Made by a program: the position numbers and the translations under genes. The notes beneath the pieces are model-generated. The model saw only the letters and a program-made list of their open reading frames with translations, searched no databases and had not been told where the DNA came from. Below, piece after piece: positions 7,848 to 15,615 of a stretch of 37,218 nucleotides of DNA (within the stretch, counting starts at the first letter, position 1; every line of letters begins with the position of its first letter). The stretch spans positions 1 through 37,218 of the forward strand of contig CAKRAY010000004.1 of NCBI GenBank assembly GCA_934296355.1, in the 5' to 3' direction. The stretch comes from an uncultured Clostridia bacterium. Lineage in GTDB: Bacteria; Bacillota; Clostridia; Christensenellales; DTU072.

Positions 7848-9605
7848 TTGGCTAAACGAAAAAGAATTGTTTACGAGGTGGAAGACCGTAAAAAGTATAT
7901 CGCCTATAACGATACCAAGGTCTACGCAAGCACCGATATTCCGATGGCTCCGAGCGCGTCGCAAGCCGGTTTGTTTTTGACACCGCGCGAAGTTTGGGCG
8001 GGTTATTCCACTACCGACGAAGAGTTACATACCACGGTAATAGAGTTTAACGACAAGTTCACTCGCTACCTTTACTGCGCGAAGCACTGCGACGACGGAT
8101 TGCTGAACGTGGACGCATACCTTTATAGACCCGACTTCGACTCGAAAAAAACCGTTCTTCTTATCGGAGAAACCTCTTGTTTACCGCAACAAGACGTAAT
8201 CGACTATTTCGTGAACACGAAAAGATACAACGTGCTTGTTCCCGATTACACCGGCGTGGGCGAAAACTCGTACACGTTTTATCCCGACAGTTGTCAACAC
8301 GCGGCGTTTGGCAAGGAAAACGGCAAAGACAAGCCGTTTTGCGTGGCGGCGAAGGACACGTCGCAATATTTAAGAACGCTCATCGTTAGGCGCGCGCTTA
8401 TCTTACTTAAAGAAGAACTCGGAGAAACTTTCGTCATAGCCGTGGGAATCAGAAACGGTACGGAAACCGCCATGGCCGCCGCGGGTATGGAAAAATCTCG
8501 TATTTGCGGCTTAGGTTTAATCGCCGGAGCGGGTTATCCCGAAGAAGCGGATATACCAAAATACGATTTATCGGCGAAAAACGAACCGTCCACCGAAGAA
8601 CTTTGCTATGCGGCGGGCGTTACCGGCGTGGCGTATCTCAAACATTATCCGCATCCCGTTTTCGCCGCTATCGGCAGTAACGGCACATACAGCGACGTGG
8701 ACAGGCTCGCTTCTCTTAACGTGCTTATCGATAACAGGCTGACCGTGGCGGTAAGCAGACAATGCACGAACTGTATAGACTTCAAGTCGTTCCTCACCCT
8801 CACGGAATGGGCGGACTGCGCTTTTTACGGCTCGGAATTTCCCGAACCGCCAAGCACTCAAATCACTTTTAACTCCGACGGTTCCGTTTACGGCGATATA
8901 TTCTACGACGTGCCGATCAGAGCGAACAAAGTGAAACTCTACTACTCGTTCGGCAACCGCGACCATAAATCCCGTTTCTGGTGCGTGTCTACGGGCGAAA
9001 CGGTGGGCGCGAAAGAAGCCATCGCCCAAATAAAATTGGAAACGCCTTGCGACTGCTTGTTCTACTATGCGGAAACGACCTACGTTAACGGCTTGACGGT
9101 TACCGAAATACCTAAATACGCCGATTTATCGCATAAACGTCTTCGCGACGCGGGGAAAAAGAATCGCAACGTCATTTACGCATTCGACGAGGACAACAAA
9201 ACCACTTTTTGCGAAGCGTCGGACAAGGCGGTGCTTATGCACAACAACGTGGAAATATTCACTACGCCGTCGGGCGTAAGCGGTCCCGTATGCAAAACGG
9301 GCGGTATGTTCTTCTTCGTGGGCGATATTCTACAAAACGTGGACAAGAATAAAATACTTAGGATAGACACTTTTTCCGCCGAGGCTCGTTACGAACTGGA
9401 AATCAGCGTGTTAAGAGATTCGCCCGTCAAACGCTACGTCGCGCGTAAATCTTGCGTGGGCGGCGCGGACGGCTTCGTCGGCACGCAATTCCTTTGCTCC
9501 GACTTCAAGGACGCGCGTTTCAGACCGATGTCGAACTGGAACGGCATAGTCGCTTTTACCGTTACCACCAAAAACGTAGTCGTCGGAAAAATGATGTTTA
9601 TTTAA
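7848..9605 (+). CDS. Alpha/beta-hydrolase-like protein with a degenerate nucleophile elbow
   Basis: I place the start at TTG 7848, giving 585 residues, because a perfect GGAGG (7838-7842) lies 5 nt upstream and the previous gene stops at 7846. An in-frame ATG at 7830 would overlap that gene and has no ribosome site. No signal peptide is visible, unlike its neighbours. Residues about 95-290 resemble an acyl esterase or xylan-esterase-like alpha/beta hydrolase: a 'KKTVLLIGET' strand, a 'YNVLVPDYTGVGEN' strand and a helical elbow. At the elbow the expected GxSxG reads GIRNG (about 200-204), with Arg in place of the catalytic Ser. The C-terminal half is beta-rich and unrecognised. It may be an inactive binding protein or use different chemistry. 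Confidence 0.55.
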   Translation: MAKRKRIVYEVEDRKKYIAYNDTKVYASTDIPMAPSASQAGLFLTPREVWAGYSTTDEELHTTVIEFNDKFTRYLYCAKHCDDGLLNVDAYLYRPDFDSKKTVLLIGETSCLPQQDVIDYFVNTKRYNVLVPDYTGVGENSYTFYPDSCQHAAFGKENGKDKPFCVAAKDTSQYLRTLIVRRALILLKEELGETFVIAVGIRNGTETAMAAAGMEKSRICGLGLIAGAGYPEEADIPKYDLSAKNEPSTEELCYAAGVTGVAYLKHYPHPVFAAIGSNGTYSDVDRLASLNVLIDNRLTVAVSRQCTNCIDFKSFLTLTEWADCAFYGSEFPEPPSTQITFNSDGSVYGDIFYDVPIRANKVKLYYSFGNRDHKSRFWCVSTGETVGAKEAIAQIKLETPCDCLFYYAETTYVNGLTVTEIPKYADLSHKRLRDAGKKNRNVIYAFDEDNKTTFCEASDKAVLMHNNVEIFTTPSGVSGPVCKTGGMFFFVGDILQNVDKNKILRIDTFSAEARYELEISVLRDSPVKRYVARKSCVGGADGFVGTQFLCSDFKDARFRPMSNWNGIVAFTVTTKNVVVGKMMFI

Positions 9606-9637
9606 TTTTCTACGAAATTCGGGAGTTTAATTATATT

Positions 9638-10267
9638 ATGAACGATACTCTACTAAATAACGACGAGTCGATACCATCGAAAACGCAAAAAAAGAATAAA
9701 ATCTGGGGCTTTATCGTTTGGATAGCGGTGTTGGTCGCTCTCGCTACGGGCGTTTTCTTTTTTACCCGCAGTTTTATAGTCAAGTGGCCGATAGAAGGCT
9801 CGTCCATGCTCCCCACCATCGAGGACGAAGATTTCGTCATCATCTTCCGCACTCAAAACGTGCATATAAACGATATTATCATCTTCGACACCGGCAGAAA
9901 GTACGATGACGGCGGCGCGATTTACAACATTAAACGCGTAATCGGTAGAGAAGGCGATACTTTGGAGATAAAACGCGACGAAAACGATTCGAGCGTGTTC
10001 CATATTTACCGAAACGGCGAACTAGTGGACGAATCTCGTATCAATTCGCCTATGCTCGCTTCGGGCGGTTATTACGAACAAACGGTGGTCGTTCCCGAAG
10101 GAAGTTTTTACGTACTCGGAGATAATCGTAACTTTTCGCACGACAGCCACGCGGGATTTTTTATAAAAAAAGAGTCCATAGAGGGCGTAGCGTTCATTCG
10201 CATTAACCCGAAGGACGCGGACGGCGACGGTAAAATCGATAAAAACAACTATTCGTTTCTTAAATAA
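9638..10267 (+). CDS. lepB: Type I signal peptidase
   Basis: The 209-residue peptidase has one N-terminal transmembrane segment (about 22-43) and an extracellular catalytic domain. Catalytic Ser56 is in GSSMLPT and general-base Lys99 in IKRVIG, followed by the conserved GDNRNFSHDS box. Start ATG 9638 is chosen because homology begins there; the reading frame stays open further upstream but overlaps the previous gene. A GGGAG at 9621-9625 is a rather distant ribosome site. Its place among signal-peptide-bearing proteins suggests that it processes the products of this operon, perhaps beside a housekeeping peptidase elsewhere. The C-terminus has a short Asp-rich DADGDGKID stretch that could bind Ca2+. 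Confidence 0.93.
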   Translation: MNDTLLNNDESIPSKTQKKNKIWGFIVWIAVLVALATGVFFFTRSFIVKWPIEGSSMLPTIEDEDFVIIFRTQNVHINDIIIFDTGRKYDDGGAIYNIKRVIGREGDTLEIKRDENDSSVFHIYRNGELVDESRINSPMLASGGYYEQTVVVPEGSFYVLGDNRNFSHDSHAGFFIKKESIEGVAFIRINPKDADGDGKIDKNNYSFLK

Positions 10268-10290
10268 ACTAATCGACGAAGAGGAAAAAA

Positions 10291-11772
10291 ATGGAGAAAA
10301 ACATTCTAAAAACGCTCATTCTTGCGATAATACTCGCATTTTTTTGTCTGACGCTCGTCGCTTGCGCTTCCGAAAATCGACTTTTGTCGTTAGAAGACGG
10401 TTACGGCGAAGAAGAATACTCGTCGCTTACCGCGATTCCGAAAAAATCGGATATCGCCCTCCCGAAAGAACTCGCCGACAACGTTTCCGCTCGTTATAAA
10501 TTCGGTTTGCAAATTTTTAACGGCTCTAAGTTTGTCGACGCTTTCGAAAACGCGAGTTTTTTTAACCCGAACAAACCTACGATTTTCTACGCGCACGGTA
10601 TGGGCCACAACGGGACGTTCAACAACCCGGTCGATTACCGTAACGCCGGTTACAACTGTTTCTCTTTCTTCTGGGGCGCGTACGCCGACGAAGAGTACCT
10701 TAAATTCTCTACCCTTGCGGAAAAAGTTTGGGCGCGCGATTATACGAAAAGATTTTTAACCGACGAAAACAAATGGGTCACGCCCGAAACGGATAGCGGC
10801 TATTCGCTTACCGAGATTTACGCCGCGTACGTGATAGACTTTCTGTCGAACAACGGCGGCGCGCAAAACTCGAACCTCATATTTTGCGGTCACTCCTACG
10901 GCGGTATGCTCTCGGTCGCTTTGACGAGTTATCTTCTCGAAGCCTACAAAAGCGGTCTTATCGGCGCGGAATATCTTCCCGACGAACTCACGCTCTTCGA
11001 CCCGTTCTTCTTGCCGGGCGAAAGCGGCTACCATACACGTTGGTTAAACGATAAAGTAAACGATTCCGAAAACTCGGCGGGATACTTAACTACCGTCACA
11101 TCTATCTTGAAAGAATCGCGCCGGGCGGGCGTTGCGGTATCGCTTATACGCACCTCGGATTTTATCGCCATGCCCGCGGAAATGCCCGATAAAGAAAACT
11201 ATAAAGAACTGCTTGCTTCCACGGTCTACGTTCACGGCTACGGAGTGGCATTATTCTCCTCGTCTCCCGACTCGCTCAGCGACGGACATAACTACGGCGC
11301 AATGTGGCCGGTATACAGAAAAACAACTTTCTACGACGAAAACGCCGAGGGCGAACTCGCCTTTAACTTCACCAATCCTTACGAGATTCTTTTCGCGCGG
11401 AACGGAACGCGTTACGAAATAGACTTCAAAAAGACGCCCTTCGATTACGAAGACGACGCTATGGTTTCAAGCAACATTACTTCCGCGAAAATCGCCGGGT
11501 TCGTCTACTTCGATAAAAACGGCAACGGCAAACTCGACGAAAAAATCTCTTCGCATATCCGCGACGTGAAAGTCACGTTATCGGGTAACGGAACGGAAAA
11601 AGAGTTCGTAACAAGCCTTAACGGCTATTTCGAATTCGACGTTACGCCCGGAGAATACACTGTGAAAATCGCGTTAAACGGCGATTTACTCGTTGCCGAA
11701 GACAGCGCGATTATTACCGTTTCAAACGAAAAACAACTTTCCATACATAACTTCGGAGTGAAAAAGCAATAA
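10291..11772 (+). CDS. Lipase/esterase-like lipoprotein with a C-terminal SdrD_B-like domain
   Basis: The 493-residue protein has a lipoprotein signal (LVAC lipobox, Cys25). Residues about 95-350 form an alpha/beta hydrolase: an oxyanion-type AHGMGHNG at 101-108 and nucleophile elbow GHSYGG with Ser202. Candidate acid and base residues lie in 'LFDPFF' and 'DGHNYG'. Residues about 400-493 match a collagen-binding-B/SdrD_B-like beta sandwich, starting 'AGFVYFDKNGNGKLDE' and ending with 'GEYTVKI'; this fold often acts as a stalk. A good ribosome site (GAGGAAAAAA) precedes the ATG. The gene ends on the first base of the next start codon. The substrate is unknown; lipid esters or acylated glycans are plausible. 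Confidence 0.82.
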   Translation: MEKNILKTLILAIILAFFCLTLVACASENRLLSLEDGYGEEEYSSLTAIPKKSDIALPKELADNVSARYKFGLQIFNGSKFVDAFENASFFNPNKPTIFYAHGMGHNGTFNNPVDYRNAGYNCFSFFWGAYADEEYLKFSTLAEKVWARDYTKRFLTDENKWVTPETDSGYSLTEIYAAYVIDFLSNNGGAQNSNLIFCGHSYGGMLSVALTSYLLEAYKSGLIGAEYLPDELTLFDPFFLPGESGYHTRWLNDKVNDSENSAGYLTTVTSILKESRRAGVAVSLIRTSDFIAMPAEMPDKENYKELLASTVYVHGYGVALFSSSPDSLSDGHNYGAMWPVYRKTTFYDENAEGELAFNFTNPYEILFARNGTRYEIDFKKTPFDYEDDAMVSSNITSAKIAGFVYFDKNGNGKLDEKISSHIRDVKVTLSGNGTEKEFVTSLNGYFEFDVTPGEYTVKIALNGDLLVAEDSAIITVSNEKQLSIHNFGVKKQ

Positions 11773-12617
11773 TGAAAAAAACTTTATCCAAGAAAAACAA
11801 GATAATCTTAATTACCGCGCTTACTTTGTTCGTAATCGCCGTAACCTTGCTTTGGACCTGGTTCGCGTACATCTACGTCAATAAGCATCACTCCTCTAAC
11901 TACGCCGGCGGCTCGCAAGGAACGAGAGTCATCGCGCACAGAGGACACTCGGAAGCCTATTACGACAATACCGAACAAGCGTTTGCTTCCGCCGCGCAAA
12001 AAGGCTTTTTTAGCGGCTTGGAAACCGATATTTGGGCAACCAAAGACGGCGTTTTCGTTTGCAGCCACGACGTTAATCCCTTCGTCGACAAAAGCGTGAA
12101 GATTACCGAAAAGACCTACGACGAAATTAAAGACTTACCGCTCGACGTTACTAACGGGCAACCGAATATCGATAAGACGATAGATTACCGCATTTGTACT
12201 TACGAAAAGTATTTGGAAATAGTCAAGTCGTCGAAAAAAATCGCGCTTATCGAAATTAAGGGTAAAAACGTAGGCACGGAAAATCTTCGTCCCGCGATAA
12301 AACTCGCTTTGGATACGCTCGGAAGAAATAGCGTTTTCTTCGGAAGTTTCGATTTGAAAAACGTGCAAAGCGTTCACGAAATCGCGCCGAGCGCGAAAAC
12401 GCTGCTCTTTACAAGCAGTTCGTTCCTCGCTTACACATACGACAAGATGGGTTACAACGTGGGCGCGAACAAGAAAATCGTGACCGAAAAAATCGTTAAA
12501 CGCGCGCACGACAACGGGCATTTGTTCTTCTCGTACACGGTAAACAGCGCGAAAGACTACGAAAAACTGCTCGGAACGAAACTCGATTTCATTATAAGTA
12601 ACGTTTGTATCGACTAA
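11772..12617 (+). CDS. Membrane-anchored glycerophosphodiester phosphodiesterase
   Basis: The 281-residue protein has an N-terminal transmembrane segment (about 10-36) and a GDPD TIM barrel outside the cell. Visible signatures are HRG at 56-58, E84 and D86 in ETDIW (metal ligands) and H99 in SHD. The usual PENT motif reads YDNTE, a mild deviation. Such enzymes hydrolyse glycerophosphodiesters to glycerol-3-phosphate and an alcohol; surface forms can act on phospholipid headgroups or teichoic acid. The stop of the upstream gene overlaps this ATG by one base (TAATG), so the two are probably translationally coupled. It is the last gene of the six-gene operon. Confidence 0.92.
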   Translation: MKKTLSKKNKIILITALTLFVIAVTLLWTWFAYIYVNKHHSSNYAGGSQGTRVIAHRGHSEAYYDNTEQAFASAAQKGFFSGLETDIWATKDGVFVCSHDVNPFVDKSVKITEKTYDEIKDLPLDVTNGQPNIDKTIDYRICTYEKYLEIVKSSKKIALIEIKGKNVGTENLRPAIKLALDTLGRNSVFFGSFDLKNVQSVHEIAPSAKTLLFTSSSFLAYTYDKMGYNVGANKKIVTEKIVKRAHDNGHLFFSYTVNSAKDYEKLLGTKLDFIISNVCID

Positions 12618-12631
12618 ATGCGGAAAAAACA

Positions 12632-12660
12632 TTGCTTTTTATCCTTAAATACTTTATAAT
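12632..12660 (+). promoter_or_regulatory. Sigma-A promoter for the downstream lipoprotein gene
   Basis: TTGCTT (12632-12637), 17 bp, then TATAAT (12655-12660). The start site would be near 12667, leaving a leader of about 60 nt before the ATG at 12726. This separates the following gene from the operon. Confidence 0.65.
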
Positions 12661-12725
12661 ATATTAGATTAAAATACTATAATAAAAAGTATCCCATAAA
12701 ACTATAAAATTTGTTGGAGAAAAAA

Positions 12726-14213
12726 ATGAAGAAGAAGTTATCAAAAATCATTATTATGCTTTTTGCGACGGTTCTACTCGTAGCCATGCTCGTCGCGTGT
12801 AACGAGAACACCAAGCAAGACGCGGTAACGACCGACATTCCCGACGGCGCGAAAGTGGAAAACAACGGCGGCGTAGCGGTTAAATACGGCAACTATCTTT
12901 ACTTTATCAACGGACTTGCGGGCGAAACCGCGAACAACGAGTTCGGCAAAGTAGTCAAAGGCGCGGTTATGAGAGCGGACCTCAAAGACGGTAAACCCGA
13001 TTATACCACGGTAAAAACCATCGTTCCCAAGAACGTTTACGGCGAAGACAAAACTAACGGCGGTATCTATATCGTTAACGGTTACATTTACTACAACACT
13101 ACCAGCGTAGACAAAGATAAGGACCTCAATTACAGATCTACGCGCGGCGTGTTCATGCGCACTTCCTTAGACGGCAGTAAGAGCGAAGTCATCAAAGAAC
13201 TCGACGACAACGATATCAGCATTTACGCCGGCGACAACAGTTCTTACCTCGTTTACGTATACGACAACATTTTATATTCCGTAGACAAAAACAACAATAT
13301 CAAATGCCTTACCAACGCTACTTACAACGGTACGAACTCTGACAGAACGGAGGTCGCGCACTTATTCAAGGGCGACTACGCTATCTTCACTATGTACGAC
13401 TACGCCGACACCGAAAACTACACGAACAGTTATCTCGTAAAGGTTTTCGACCTTAAGAGCGGCGAATTAAAAACCGTTATGTCCTCCGCGACCTTTAACG
13501 GAGAGAACGAAAACACTCTTTACAAAACCACCGTTAAGAGCGCTTCCGTAGGAGCGGACGGTAAACTTACCCTTTACTACACCAAAGAAGATAACAGCGC
13601 GAACGGTAAGAGCGCGGGCTTCTACGTAACCACTCTCGACGAAAATCTTACTTTCAGACAAGAATATCGTTACACCCAAGACACAACCACTCACGCTTAT
13701 ACGGCTTTCTATACTTTATCTAACGGCTATACTCTCGCTTTCAGCGGTAAAGAATTCGACGTATACAACGCCAACGGAACCAGGCTCGAAAAAGGCGAAG
13801 GCACATACGATAAAGCAACCGAATCGCCCTACGTTACCCTTTCGCTCGGCAACGACGTGACGATTGCGGGCGTTTACGAAAACGCCGACGAAGTTTATAC
13901 CTACTTCGTATATTCTTCCAAGCTCAATTACGTAAAACTTTTCGATAAAAAAGACGGCAAGTTTAACGTTGCGGAAGAAAACGCTGTCGCTTTCTTCGGC
14001 GGTTCTTACGACGCGACTTTCGTTAGTTACGACATTATCGACGGAGTTATCTACTACCTCAACAGCAATATGAAATCAAACGCTTACTACTACGTTATCC
14101 CCGCCATCAAGGATATCGACGCCGACACCAAAATCTCGGAAGGTAAAATTCTCGGCGTAATCGACGCCGCGGACGAAGCGGAATTGCTTAAAGAATCGGC
14201 GAGCAAAGAATAA
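12726..14213 (+). CDS. Lipoprotein with propeller-like (DUF5050-type) repeats
   Basis: The start at ATG 12726 (495 residues) has GGAGA at 12716-12720 just upstream; a TTG 15 nt earlier overlaps that site and is unlikely. The N-terminus is a lipoprotein signal (LVAC lipobox, Cys near residue 23). The mature part repeats the pattern 'YGNYLYFINGL', 'VNGYIYYNT', 'YDNILYSVDKNNN' and 'IDGVIYYLNSN', alternating aromatic strands typical of beta-propeller or DUF5050 proteins. No catalytic residues are evident. The role is probably binding or sensing at the cell surface. The gene has its own promoter and a strong terminator. Confidence 0.7.
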   Translation: MKKKLSKIIIMLFATVLLVAMLVACNENTKQDAVTTDIPDGAKVENNGGVAVKYGNYLYFINGLAGETANNEFGKVVKGAVMRADLKDGKPDYTTVKTIVPKNVYGEDKTNGGIYIVNGYIYYNTTSVDKDKDLNYRSTRGVFMRTSLDGSKSEVIKELDDNDISIYAGDNSSYLVYVYDNILYSVDKNNNIKCLTNATYNGTNSDRTEVAHLFKGDYAIFTMYDYADTENYTNSYLVKVFDLKSGELKTVMSSATFNGENENTLYKTTVKSASVGADGKLTLYYTKEDNSANGKSAGFYVTTLDENLTFRQEYRYTQDTTTHAYTAFYTLSNGYTLAFSGKEFDVYNANGTRLEKGEGTYDKATESPYVTLSLGNDVTIAGVYENADEVYTYFVYSSKLNYVKLFDKKDGKFNVAEENAVAFFGGSYDATFVSYDIIDGVIYYLNSNMKSNAYYYVIPAIKDIDADTKISEGKILGVIDAADEAELLKESASKE

Positions 14214-14240
14214 CGCGAAGTCTCGAACGAAATTAAAACT

Positions 14241-14275
14241 AAAAGACCGAACTGTTAAAAGTTCGGTCTTTTTTA
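14241..14275 (+). terminator. Intrinsic terminator
   Basis: AAGACCGAACT and AGTTCGGTCTT pair around a short loop and run into a T-tract (TTTTTT). It lies 28 bp after the lipoprotein stop codon. Confidence 0.92.
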
Positions 14276-14379
14276 TTGATTTAGAAACAAAACAAGATTT
14301 TGTCGGCAACTACTATTGCTTGTGGATTTGCCGTTAAGTTTCCGCCGTTTCCGTCGAAACGCTATGTAAATAATACTTT

Positions 14380-15585
14380 TTACGCTTCGTCTTCCGAGGA
14401 GTCGCTCGGCATGAGGTTTTCTACCTTATTTACGCTCGTCATCATATTTGTGCAACGTTTATTCGCTTCTTCGAGCGTTTTGCCGACGGTTCCCACTTGG
14501 TTAATCGCCTTACCGATAGCGTCCATATACTGAGTAAGTTCTTTCTTAAACCTAACGAACACGTCGTAAATCTCTTTACTCGACTTTTGCACGGCAAGCG
14601 TTTTGAACCCGATTTGTAAACTGCTGAGTAGCGCGGTGAGGGTCGTGGGTCCGACGGGTATGACGTTATATTTATTCTTTAACTCTTCTACCATTCCGGG
14701 AGCGCGCGTGATCTCGGCGTATAAACCCTCTACGGGTAAGAACATAAGCGCGAAGTCCACCGTTTTAGGCGGAACTATATAACTGTCGCGTATTCTTTTC
14801 GCTTGCGCGCTTACCGCGTTTAACAAGGCTTTTTGATTGACCGCCACTTCGTTCGCGTCGCCCTTCTCGCTCGCCGCGACCAGTCTTTGATAATCTTCCG
14901 TCGGGAATTTAGCGTCTATCGGCAAATACACTTTTTCTCCGTCCCCTTTACCGGGTAGGAAGATAACGAAATCGACCGTTTTCCTTCCTTCGGGGTCGGC
15001 GCGGGAAGCCAAACTGAATTGCGCCTTGTACTGCTCCGGCGTGAGGATATTCGATAGTAGATTGTTGAGGCTCGTTTCTCCGTAAACGCCCCTCGTTTTT
15101 ACGTTTCCGAGTATCTTTTTTAAGTCGGTAACGCTCCCCGCCAGATTTTGCATTTCTCCCAGCCCTTTATTTACGGCGTCGAGTCTTTCGTTTATTGCGG
15201 AGAACGTAACGCCTACGCGTTCGTTAATGATGCCCGTTACTTTCTCTTCCACGAGCAAACGTATCTCGCCGAGCCTTTTTTCGTTATCGACGCGTATTTC
15301 GTTAAGCCGTTTATCGTTGTTCTCTCTTATCTCTCCCAGACTACGGGAAAGTTCGCTTTTTAACTCCCCGAGCCTGACTTCGTTACTTTCGAGAACGGTT
15401 TTTACGTTGACGAGAACGGCGTCGAGGTTGTTCCTCACTCCGCTAAGCACAGCCTCGTTCGAGGTCTGCACCGTGCCGAGCATAACTTCCTTTAACGTCG
15501 TAATCTCTCGTCTTAATTCTTCGTTTTGCTTAATAAGTTCTTCTTGCTTGGCAAGAATTTTTTTTCTTTTGCCGAAAAAACACAT
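14380..15585 (-). CDS. rmuC: DNA recombination protein RmuC
   Basis: The 401-residue RmuC-family protein is linked to limiting inversion of short inverted repeats and has a restriction-endonuclease-like core. Residues about 10-125 are a long coiled coil with decamer-like repeats (NDKRLNEIR, NEKRLGEIR). The family core follows: NVKTRGVYGE, LPIDAKFPTEDYQRL, PKTVDFALMFLPVEGLY and GPTTLTALLSSLQIGF. The usual N-terminal transmembrane helix is missing; the protein starts MCFFGKRKK. It is worth noting that the gene lies in a region crowded with inverted repeats. An 'AAGGGAGAG' ribosome site lies upstream at a somewhat long spacing. Confidence 0.93.
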   Translation of the reverse strand: MCFFGKRKKILAKQEELIKQNEELRREITTLKEVMLGTVQTSNEAVLSGVRNNLDAVLVNVKTVLESNEVRLGELKSELSRSLGEIRENNDKRLNEIRVDNEKRLGEIRLLVEEKVTGIINERVGVTFSAINERLDAVNKGLGEMQNLAGSVTDLKKILGNVKTRGVYGETSLNNLLSNILTPEQYKAQFSLASRADPEGRKTVDFVIFLPGKGDGEKVYLPIDAKFPTEDYQRLVAASEKGDANEVAVNQKALLNAVSAQAKRIRDSYIVPPKTVDFALMFLPVEGLYAEITRAPGMVEELKNKYNVIPVGPTTLTALLSSLQIGFKTLAVQKSSKEIYDVFVRFKKELTQYMDAIGKAINQVGTVGKTLEEANKRCTNMMTSVNKVENLMPSDSSEDEA

Positions 15586-15615
15586 AATATAATACTAACT
15601 CTCCCTTATGCCGTT

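Noticed and set aside
9452..9637. Upstream extension of the signal peptidase frame
   Set aside because: It overlaps the previous gene, encodes an Arg-rich stretch with no family match, and the true N-terminus with the membrane segment starts at 9638.
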